Under the pieces are notes generated by a model, which saw nothing but the letters and a program-made list of their open reading frames with translations, had not been told where the DNA came from and made no database searches. 64,000 bases of DNA. Source: Lamellibrachia satsuma (lineage: Eukaryota; Annelida; Polychaeta; Sabellida; Siboglinidae). The translations under genes were made by a program, and so were the position numbers. Positions 11,901 to 23,900 of the stretch are shown here, in pieces. Each line of letters begins with the position of its first letter. The first letter of the stretch is position 1. The stretch lies in assembly GCA_033239005.1 (NCBI GenBank), contig BSQZ01000005.1, forward strand, positions 13,314,001 through 13,378,000, given 5' to 3'.

Positions 11901-14900
11901 TACAGGTGCTGTGGACTATATGACCATACAGGTGCTGTGAACTATATGACCATAAAGGTGCTGTGAACTATATGACCATACAGGTGCTGTGGACTATATG
12001 ACCATACAGGTGCTGTGGACTATATGACCATAAAGGTGCTGTGACCATCAGCTGTTGGCTGCAGCATCTAGTTGTAACACATTCACATCAAGTTAGTTTG
12101 TTTAAGCAGACAAGCATCAATGATCACTTATTTATAAAAACAAGTACTTGTAGTTATGATGCCCAACTTTCAGAATGGTATTGTACAGGGTTGGGGGCAA
12201 GTACCAGTACTTGTACTTAAGTACACATTTGTCAGTACTTGATGTGTGAAAATGCAAAGTACTTGTACTTGAACTACAGTACTTGATAAATAGCAAGTAC
12301 TATTCAAGTACTAAAGCGTAGAGCCGGAAATTTGTGTACGATATTTTCAAGGATTGTAGGGTCTGGAGTGTGAAAATAGTGGAAAGCTATTTTGACAACT
12401 TAGCAGAACTGTAGCTTTGATGCACCTTCCTGGAATGTCTTCCCTTGTGATGTAGGTGGTCAGTGCTTTACTTATGTAACTAATCAGCTAAGGTGTAAAA
12501 TAGTGTGGAAGCCATTCTGATAACTCAGCAGCGGTGTGTCTTTGATGCACCTTCCTTGAATGTCTTCCCAAATGATAATAAAATTTGATGCTCTGTTTTG
12601 CTCATATCAAAAAGTCACATAAATCTGTGTTGCAAAATAAACATGGCAAAATTTCGAAAAATATTACAACCATTAAAATAGGCCCATTTATATTTGAGTA
12701 CTTGTACGTGTACTTGATATGTCAGTACTTGATGTACTTAAGTACTTTGTACATAAGTGAGTACTTGAACTGTACTTGTACTTGATATTTATTTTGGGTA
12801 CTTGATGTACTTGAGTACTTGATCAACTGTACTTGACCCCAACCCTGGTATTGTATCAAATCAGCCAACAGTGGATTCATACATATACGCTACTGACAGG
12901 TAAACTCTCTACAGCAGAAAGAATTGATTTTATAATCTCATAAAGTTAATCCTTGTAACATTTACATAATAGATAACAAGAACATGGCAGGATAAAACTC
13001 ACAAGTATGACATCACTATAAAGCTATAATTCTTTGATCACAAAATGTTTACAAATTGACAACAGGAATAAGGCAATGAAAAACTTAAAATATGACATTA
13101 CTATAAAACTCAATAATTCAGACATTCTTACCCACAAAATCTGTAAACTGAACATACTAACTTTATAACATCGACCAACACAAAGCATCTACGTTACCAT
13201 CACTAGATGGGACATGGAATTGCAAGAAGAGAACCAAAGACGTTGTGGATGTGTACACTTGTGAGACATACCAGAGGCAAAGTCAGCCAGAGCGATGAGG
13301 TCGATCTTTGGAAGGGGGTAGGCTATCTTGAAGTAGTCTTTGTAGAACGGCAGAGTTTTCACCGCCACCTAAAACAGGCCAGACCACAAGTGTAGTTAAT
13401 GATTAATGGGTTGGCTATGACCCAAAGCACAATATTTGACACGTCAAAATTCATCAAGCAACCGTATACTTGATATTTTAACTGGTACAGTCCAAAATGA
13501 TTAGCTTCATGTCATAAAATTATCATAAAATGTACAAAAATTAATAAATCCTGATTTACCTGGAGTGCGAACTCTCCTTGCTCCTTCTTGCCAGTTGGGG
13601 TGTAAACCCTTACAAGCACCCCGTCCGCGTCCTTCGCCTCCACGTAGTCATACTCGCCGACAATGAAGGCGAGTAGGTAGGTGGACATGATGGGGGTCCT
13701 CTCGTACTCCACAACCCTCTTCCCGTCTGACTCCTTCTCCGTCTTTACAGGCTGTGCAAGGCATGCAGAAACAAATGTTTATTTACATTTAAAAATAATT
13801 GTTGCTTTTTTAATTTACCAACTCTTTGAACTAGAATGTGGCACTCAAAACAAGATATTTGCACATAACAATCCTGTCGGAAATGTCTGGAAAGAGTTGC
13901 ATTAAGTTGTAGAGGTCAACAACACAGGTCAACATGACAGCAAGATACTGAGATGTCAGTCAACACGTTTCGCTGTCATGCACTATGTTACAATGGCTGT
14001 TACAACCCAGTCAATGTTACAGAGGTCCTAGTGACCTACTTATCATGTTACAGTGACAGTCATTGATCCTAAGGACCTACTTGTCATGTTACAGTTGTCC
14101 CAACTGAGCATGTTACTGAGGTACTAACTGACCATGTTACAGTGGTTCTAACTGACCATGCTGCAGTGGTCCCAACTGACCATGTTACAGTTGTCCTAAC
14201 TGACCATGTTACCGAGGTCCTAACTGACCATGTTACAGTGGTTCTAACTGACCATGCTGCAGTGGTCCCAACTGACCATGTTACAGTGGTTCTAACTGAC
14301 CATGTTACTGAGGTCCTAACTGACCATGTTACTGAGGTCCTAACTGACCATGTTACAGTTGTCCTAACTGACCACCAGTGGTCCTAACTGACCATGCTGC
14401 AGTGGTCCCAACTGTTACAGTTGTCCTAACTGACCATGTTACTGAGGTCCTAACTGACCATGTTACAGTGGTTCTAACTCACCATGTTACTGAGAGAGAT
14501 GCGGTCCTGGGGCACAACTAGTGTGATGTCAAATGTTGCCTTCATGGCCGGCTCATCCCAGCATGGGAACGCTCGTCTCGCATCAGTCGCCTAGGACAGG
14601 AGCACATGTACCGAGTGAGGAACGCAGACATAGACAGGAGATATGGCAGATTCTCATTTACATCTGAAGTTCCAATGATTTGATAACACATAATAATGTG
14701 AACACTTCTATCGGCCTAAATCCTTGGAAACCTGAGCTCAAAGGCGCATCGAAGTGAAAGGGTTCGGCAATCTCAAGATCAGTATACAATGTTAAATTGT
14801 CAACAGATGGATGTGCTGGGGAGGTAAAGATGGAATCCAAGGATTAGAATATAAGCCTTCAGGTGGCGGCTACATTTTATTGTTTCTTACTGACCTCAAA

Positions 14901-17900
14901 CTAACAGGGAGTGAATTAAAAAAATTACAAAAAAGATCAGAACTATATGATGCTGTGTACTGGTGGTTCCTGGAACTAGATGATGATGTGTACCAGTGGT
15001 TCCTGGGAATAGATGATGATGTGTACCAGTGGTTCCTGGGACTAGATGATGTGTTGTGTACCTGTGGTTCCTGGGACTAGATGATGTGTTGTGTACCGGT
15101 GGTTCCTGGGACTAGATGATGATGTGTACCAGTGGTTCCTGGGACTAGATGATGATGTGTACCAGTGGTTCCTCGAACTAGATGATGTGTTGTGTACCAG
15201 TGGTTCCTGGAACTAGACGATGTGTTGTGTACCAGTGGTTCCTGGGACTAGATGATGATGTGTACCAGTGGTTCCTGGAACTAGATGATGTGTTGTGTAC
15301 CAGTGGTTCCTGGAACTAGACGATGTGTTGTGTACCAGTGGTTCCTGGGACTAGATGATGATGTGCACCAGTGATTCCTCGAACTAGATGATGTGTTGTG
15401 TACCGGTGGTTCCTGGGACTAGATGATGATGTGTACCAGTGGTTCCTGGGACTAGATGATGATGTGTACCAGTGGTTCCTGGGACTAGATGATGTGTTGT
15501 GTACCGGTGGTTCCTGGGACTAGATGATGTGTTGTGTACCGGTGGTTCCTGGGACTAGATGATGATGTGTACCAGTGGTTCCTGGGACTAGATGATGATG
15601 TGTACCAGTGGTTCCTGGAACTAGATGATGTGTTGTGTACCAATGGTTCCTGGAACTAGATGATGTTTTGTGTACCAGTGGTTCCTGGAACTAGAAGATG
15701 ATGTATACCACTGGTTCCTGGAACTAGATGATGATGTGTACCAGTGGTTCCTGGAACTAGATGATGTGTGCCAGTGGTTCCTGGAATATATTTGTAATTC
15801 AAAAGGAAAGTTGCAAAAAGCACAAAATAACACAGATAACTAGTTACAACAAATATCTTACTGCAATCAAAAGTCAACTTTAGTAACTGTCTTGATTATC
15901 AGAAGGGAGAAACGCATATCAGGTAATCATTAATAATCCCACTTGAAGTCAAGTGGTAAGGTCTATGTCCAGCTGGTCCAATACTACCAACTTTCACCTG
16001 TCTAAACTCCCAACAAATTTGCCTCTAAACTCCGTCCACACCACCTATACATATCCCTTAACGATTCCCTTTCCGAGCCCATCCCAGCCCACTTTCTGTC
16101 CTTATGGCCATTCAAGCCTCACCTCAAACTGTGTGACAGCCGCATACCTCTCCTTGCCCTCAGGAGTGGTGTACTTGCTGCGGTAAAACCCCTTCATCTT
16201 GTCGTTGAGCTCCCCTGTGAAGTCTACAGTGATGGTACCCTCTCCTGGCTACAACACAATACGGGCGTACATAGTCACCCTCACACCTGCCTTTAGCTGC
16301 TAATAACAGGGTATCATCATCATGTGCAGCTAACAGACAGTCTTGGGTCAATTACGTTGTAATTGAAATGCAAATTCCAATTCTGGAATTTAATTTCAAA
16401 GGTAATTGGAATTAGTGAAAATATAATTGGTATTTTCAATTACCTTTTCAATTACATTTTGTAATTTTTTAACCCAAATTATTCGCTACAAATGATCAAT
16501 AAAATACAATATGTTGCATATATCATATTTGTTTTCCATTATGTACCATAATATGCAGAAATTTAATAAATGCTTCTCTAAAATAGATGTTATTTTTGGC
16601 CATTGAATATGTCAATAGTTGTCCTAATCACATATTTTATTTCCATATGGAATAGAGAATTTGTAGTTTTTATGTGTAACTAATTGTTATTTGTAATTGT
16701 AATTGATATAATGTAATTGACCCAAGTCAGTTGTCATACCATTGATACCATCTAGATAATTTCTTATAAGCCGCAACTTGACTGGGCATGTCAGTTGATT
16801 TTTATATTTTTTTCTTAATAACACGCTAGTATTTACTGAACTAAACGTCGACACCACAAAAAAATCACCCGGCACTAACGTCATATTTAACCAATCTATC
16901 CTTTTTAAAAATGCAGTCCTTTTGGAAATCCCCTTGAATTCCCGGAAAAGCGACAATGTTTCCATAGTAATGACCATGTGCGCTACGATGTTCGAACCAG
17001 CTATATTCGTTCGCCATGAAAGCGAACCACATCGTCTGGTTACTGTAATACTAGTACACATCAGTATTATATCTACCTAACTAAATCAGGTACATAAGCA
17101 AGCAAATATCAGCGTTCAGTGAGCGTTAACGTTGTTTATCGTGCCTTTGACACGAATGGAAATGCTGACCCACATGTGACCAGGTGAACCCGTGGGATAA
17201 CGGGCCAATCAAAATGACCGTACACACACCCTGCCACGTTTGTTAAATGGATGGCATAACCTGATACCACAGACGACAACATATTACAAGTACAGATTCA
17301 AGGGCTATTGTGACGCCAAATTAAGGGGACAGTCAATATTACAAATGGCCATTACGTTTTGTCAACAATACATAAAAATGCTAGTAAAAAACCGTAAATT
17401 TCAACACAAAAACAAGCATTTGTTGAAATTGTGTTTTCATTAATAACCAGGAAATGATGTTTAAAATATTGTTTGAGAAAAACTAAACACATGCGTCTTA
17501 TGCACACGCAATGTAATACAGCAGTAAATTATGATTGAAGGGTTTGTGTCAAAAATACACTGCCACTTTAGGCTGGCATTCAACTGTTGTTTAATTCATT
17601 CACGGTGGTGTAGCAAACATAATTGGTTTACATTAACCAAAATCTGCCGTAAAGTTATCAGTTACACTGTTGTACTTATACGTATGTCATTTATTTCTTT
17701 GGGGATTTTCTCAAAACGATTAAACTTTTTAGTGGCTTTTTTCACATTTACAAAAAATAATAAAAAAAAAACTTGTTCTTATATAGCGCGGTATCCGGTC
17801 CATAGGACTGCTCAAAGTGCTTTACACTTCACCCCCTGGCAGACCTGTTCATTCCAAGGCCATCTCAACTTCTTTGGGAAGTATTCAGCCATGCTGCAAT

Positions 17901-20900
17901 TGCTGCGCGAAGGCTATTCGTTCACATATCCACCACTGTCTGTATTGCCAGGTACTCATTTATACAGCTGAGTGAACTGTGGCAACGTGGGGCGATCAAA
18001 CTTGCCAAAGGTTCGAAGCGACCACAGTGGGATTTGAAACCGGGTTCTCTCGATTGAGAGTCCGGCCTTCTAACCGGTATGCTATCGCGCCCCACTATTA
18101 TATAGTATTTCAACTACAATCACTGAAGAAATTAATTTATCATTAAAACTTCTACTGAAACTAATCAATTCAAGAAAAGCATATAATAGCCACCACAGCT
18201 ACCTTAATGTGATTGACACCAAATCTGTTATCATACGACTGATACCATCTAGAGAGAACTGAGTATAACTAAAATAAAACAGTTTGCAATACCTGCAAGG
18301 CATCGGGAAATTTGAATGTCACTGTTTCATCTTCCTTGGAGTAGATGACTTTAACATCTGTGTTAAATTCTACAACAGCAGCATCAATCATGGAATGGAG
18401 ATATGCTGTGCACAATGTGGTTCTTGAATCAATGCAGGACTAATAATTTGCAGATCATCCAATGACTTTATGCAATTAATTTTTTTCATTTGTCTCATTG
18501 CAGACTCATTTGGCCAAAAAATCAAACTTACCTAGTATCCACTAACACACTTAACAAACTTACCTAGTATCCACTAACACAGTGAAGTTCTTTTGTGCAA
18601 ATACGGTATTTAGTTTGGAAGAAATCATCGAACAAACTGTTAAGCAGTTTTTTTAATCAGCAGAAAAATTGCAAAGTGGCTCCGCCTTTTGCCTAATGAC
18701 TACTAAGTGTGCTTAAGGATAACATCTACTTAGTGTGCTTAAGGATAACATCTACTTAGTGTGCTTAAGGAAAACATCTGCTTAGTGTGCTTAAGGATAA
18801 CATCTACTTAGTGTGCTTAAGGACAACATCTACTAAGTTAGCTTAAAAATTACATCTACTAATAACATCTACTTAGTGTGCTTAAGGATAACATCTGCTT
18901 AGTGTGCTTAAGGATATAACATCTACTAAGTGTACTTAAGGATATAACATCTACTAATTGTACTTAAGGATAACATCTACTTTGTGTGCTTAAGGATAAC
19001 ATCTGCTTAGTGTGCTTAAGGATAACATCTACTTAGTGTGCTTTAGGAAAACATCTACTTAGTGTGCTTAAAAATAACATCTACTAAGTGTGCTTAAGGA
19101 TAACATCTACTTTGTGTGCTTAAGGATAACATCTACTTAGAGTGCTTAAGGTTAACATCTACTTACACCTAAAACACATAGCAATCATAGCATGCTCCGT
19201 TCATATACCAAAACAGATGTTAAGACTTAAAATATGTTTCTTACTAAGAAAGTGAAATACCGTATTTGACCTAATAGTACTAAGCCTACAGTTTGCTGGA
19301 ACAAAAATTTGGCCATGGAAAAAAGTCAAGGAATCTGTTTTTATAAGCGTACACCAACATTTTTTTTCAAGATAATAAGGCAACATTTGTGGTGTCATTT
19401 GGTAACTAGTATAGAACTGAAAAGTTGTTCCACACTACTCACTAGTCAAATAAAAAATATGGCTCCTGCCGATTAAAAAAGGGGTATACGCTAATTAGGA
19501 CAGGTACGCTTAATTGGTCGAATATGGTACTCTTTGAAATGTGATATAAACTTTTAAATAAGAAATAAACGGTAAAATATGAAATACATTTAATAAAAAA
19601 GTTTTAATAGTTCTTTGACTTACCAACTAAATGTCATGACTAAACTAATTGCTTAGCAAGTTAGTATACTCAGGTACACACCTTGTTTTCCTCCCTGATA
19701 CTGGACACCTTTCACCTGGATGTCAGCCGAGTTGAGAGTGACAGACGACGTTGCTTTCGTTACCTAATTAACACAGCAATTCTGATTGTCATCACAACAG
19801 TTTCAACAAACTAAACCACATTCTTCACGTTTATTTCAGACAATGTTTATCGAAGTAAACTGATTTTCTGACAAAACATGATACAAACTTTGATGATTAC
19901 ACATAACAATTATTATGTTGTTTCCTTGCTTCATAAATTTACTTCATGTTAGTTTTGTTACACCAAATAATATTGTATGAATTGTGCAATTAACATAAAT
20001 TTTTTTTACATTACTATGTATTACGTTATACTGGATTGTGTTTACATTACCATGTGTTACTTATACTGGTTTGTGTTTACATTAGTATGTATTACATGTT
20101 ATACTGGATTGTGTTTACATTACCATGTATTACTTATACTGGTTTGTGTTCACATTAGTATGTATTACATGTTATACTGGATTGTGTTTACATTACCATG
20201 TATTACTTATACTGGTTTGTGTTTACATTAGTATGTATTACATGTTATACTGGATTGCGTTTACATTACCATGTATTACTTTTACTGGTTTGTGTTTACA
20301 TTAGTATGTATTACATGTTATACTGGATTGCGTTTACATTACCATGTATTACTTATACTGGTTTGTGTTTACATTAGTATGTATTACATGTTATACTGGA
20401 TTGCGTTTACATTACCATGTATTACTTTTACTGGTTTGTGTTTACATTAGTATGTATTACGTTATACTGGATTGTGTTTACATTACCATGTATTACTTTT
20501 ACTGGTTTGTGTTTACATTAGTATGTATTACATGTTATACTGGATGGTGTTTATATTACTATGTGGGGCATTCCATATCAAGTCAATCAAGAATTTACAT
20601 GACCGTCTTTGATTTTGATGAAACTTGGTGTTTTTGTGTTCATGAGTCCATCTTACCAACCAAATTTCAGCTCAATCTGACCTTCCTTTCCAGAGATAGA
20701 GGTCATCAAAGGTTGACCCAACCATGACTACCTCACGACCTTCCAAGTGTTATAACTCCTCTCCTAGGTAACCTACAGATGTGATGTTGGTGTCATCTTA
20801 AAGCTCTGATAAATGTCTATCCGTGTAGACAATTAAATGCAAAACAATTTGAAAAATATGTTTTTTGTTTATTATTTGACCTGACCTAGCAAAAACCATG

Positions 20901-23900
20901 TACACCTCAGATTTTTTTTTGTCAAAGTATACATATTTGGCAATAATCATTGAAAGTTTGATCATGCACATTTCAGTACTTCAGTTCTAAAATTTTTAAT
21001 GCAACATCGTGTTTTATATCGTACAAAGATACATTTGTGTCTATCCTTGGCAAAATTTGGCAAACATTAAAACAAAAGTTTTAGCTTTGACTTGACCTTG
21101 CAAGTCATGTAACCTCAGATTTTCACAAAATTTTTATACATTGTAGCACACATACCTGGCAATAATTGTTGGCAGTTTGAACATGCACATTCCAATACTT
21201 TGACAGCAATTCCCTTTTTAGTGACAGTATTCAAGACCACAAATTGATCATTTTCTGGATTATTAACAGTTTATTATCTCACCTTTTTTCCGACTGAAGT
21301 ATTCAACATTTAAGGAAGGAACATTTTGCTTTGCAAACCCGTACAGCTGGTAAGGTGTCTGGATCTGATCTTAATAAGGCCTCTCTAGACTAGCCTTTCT
21401 TGCAATCCTCTTCAGTAACCCCCCAACACCATCGCATGGTCCCTTGCCATGTGAAGTGGCAAAAAAATACCATTCAGCTTCAAATCCAAAGTCCACAGAA
21501 TGATGGCACAAGCTCATGAAGTTCTTACAGTTCTTGTATTGACCTGCATAAACATCTGAGAAATAGAACACTTTCTTTGGCTTCTCTCTGAACATCTCAA
21601 GGAACAGAAGATGTTGAAACAGATGGACTGTAATGGTGTCATGTGTCAGGCAGAAACAGCAACACATGACAGATGCTTTGACACACCGTTCTCCAACCAG
21701 TAACAAACACATGGCTGGATGGTAGCTTGACAATTGTTCCAGTGATATAACAGGACTTCATCTTGCATCACAAAAGTGAAGTTCTCGGCAAAATCACCCA
21801 CAACAAGTGCCTCCTTTTCACCCATCACGTTGTCTCGCAGGTCTTGATAGTATGATGTTTGTACTTTCTCAATGAAATCATGAAGGATGATATGTTGGAG
21901 ATGTTCAGTGAAACTTTGAATGGATTCATCAACTGACTGGTAGATGGTTTCTAATGTTGATCTGTCTGTTGTGGGCCACTTACAGTTTTTCAATTTCGTC
22001 AAATGCATTGAGCAGCAGTTCTTGAAAGATCTCAACACTTCAACAACAACTTCTGCAGGAGGCAGTCCAGTGAGGTATCATGTACATGTGATTTACCAAA
22101 AAAAATCAGGTATATAAAATGTTATTTTGACGTCTCCACTGGCTACAGATCATCATACTATTTATACAAATATTAAGTATACCAACAGATACAGATAATT
22201 ACCTTATAGGCAGAGAATATGCAGAGAACAAAACACAGCACATTCTAGGAACGCAGCCTCTCATTTGCATACTGACAAATCATGCGACTCATTTAGTTTT
22301 TACCACATGACCAGAGAGACATGCAATGATGGTGCATTTAAAATGCCATAACTCTTATTAAAGTATTGTAATGTGCATGATAAAACTTTGACTGATTATT
22401 GCCAAATATATATGCTTCAACATAAAAAAAATCAATAAAATCTGAGGTTACATGATTTTTGCTAGGTCAGGTAAAAAATTAAAAACACAATGTTTTTAAC
22501 ATTCTTGTTTGTACTTTATTGTCTCCTTTTTAATAGAGATTTAAAATGACACCTGGAGATGACGTCTATCTCCGGAAAGGAAGGTCACATTGACCTGAAA
22601 TTTGGGTGGGACCATTCACTTATGAACATAAATTAACACACCAAATTTCATCAAAATCAAAGGTGGTCATGTAAATTTCACCGTTTTTGATTGATTTGGC
22701 ATGGAATGCCCCATGTATTAAGGTATACTAGTTTGTGTTTAAATTACTATGTATTATTGTTATACTAGATTGCTGTTTTGAAAGTTTGTATGGTAGTTAG
22801 TAGGGTAGTCTGTTATAGTAAAAATGATGAGACAATGAATTATTTGCAATTTTACATAGGAATACGTTTTTTTTTAAGTTTAATCAATTACTGGGGTGGT
22901 AGTTTTGATGGACATTTCTCATATTTCTCAAGTAATATTCCAGACGAATATGTTTCAGATTAATTTGGTGATATTTCATGACTTTTAAAATATTTTTTCC
23001 CTGGTTGTGCTAGTAAAATTTGCTAACAAACATGTTGAAATATGACGTCTCTCACTGGTGTTTTGATCATTCTGGCAGAACTTGACAGTATTTCTAACAG
23101 TAACATTATCCCTTCATGTGGGCCATTGAATCTGTATTTAATTAATTAATAATTGGAAACTATTCTTATTTAATTTAGATGAAGATTTGGCTAGAATAAT
23201 GACTGACTGACCTTATTTAAATTTTGATAAATATGTCATAAAATCACATTAATTTATGAACTAATATACTAGACAACCAGGTCTCAACCACACAAAACTG
23301 AAACAAAATGTCAGGGGACACCCTGATTTAATTTCACAGGATTTTTAGTTTGAAGATTGCCTATAATTGATGCATCTTATCAACCACTGGACAGACAGTG
23401 TTACATAGCATTAAGTTGCATTGGCAATCTTTGGCATTTCATGTGTACAAATAAAATAATTCACTCGAGCCAAGTTCTTCCTCAACCAAACTCATTCCAT
23501 ATTTGTGTACAGGCCTCTTGCAATGAATGATCCACTTACAGTTGAGTTACCAACCTTACTAACGGACACTGTGATTATTTTGTGGTGGTCCATTAATTCA
23601 ATAACTGTTTTTACTATCAATTACACAATCTATCAATATTGAGTTTCATTTACTATCAACATTATTGCATGCTGCACCATCGCATGCACTTTTTATATGC
23701 ATTATTACTTCAATATATCACCATAACCCAACCATTTAACTTGTGACACACTGCCAAGGGTCGAGCCTTCCTCCTGTCATCTGTGCCTAGACATAACAGG
23801 CTGGAGACTCATACCACAAATGGCACAATTTACCTTGACAGAAATTAGTTCCTGTCCTTCAAACGTAAAAGCATTAAGATCAGGTGTCAGCCGCAGGGCA

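Noticed and set aside
10828..12042. CRISPR-like regular repeats
   Set aside because: Units are contiguous with no unique spacers, in an intron of an animal gene: a minisatellite. The same applies to the other arrays.
14142..14387. 81-codon ORF of VLTDHVTE repeats
   Set aside because: It is the 24-bp minisatellite, whose unit length is a multiple of three.
17531..17971. 146-codon plus-strand ORF
   Set aside because: Crosses a MITE and an antisense SINE; no family resemblance.
18020..18093. tRNA gene on the minus strand
   Set aside because: A- and B-box-like words are present but the cloverleaf is poor and it continues into a SINE body. The same holds at 31510-31583 and 46484-46560.
19977..20727. 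Tyr/Cys-rich membrane-like ORFs
   Set aside because: Translation of the 71-bp minisatellite running into transposon terminus.
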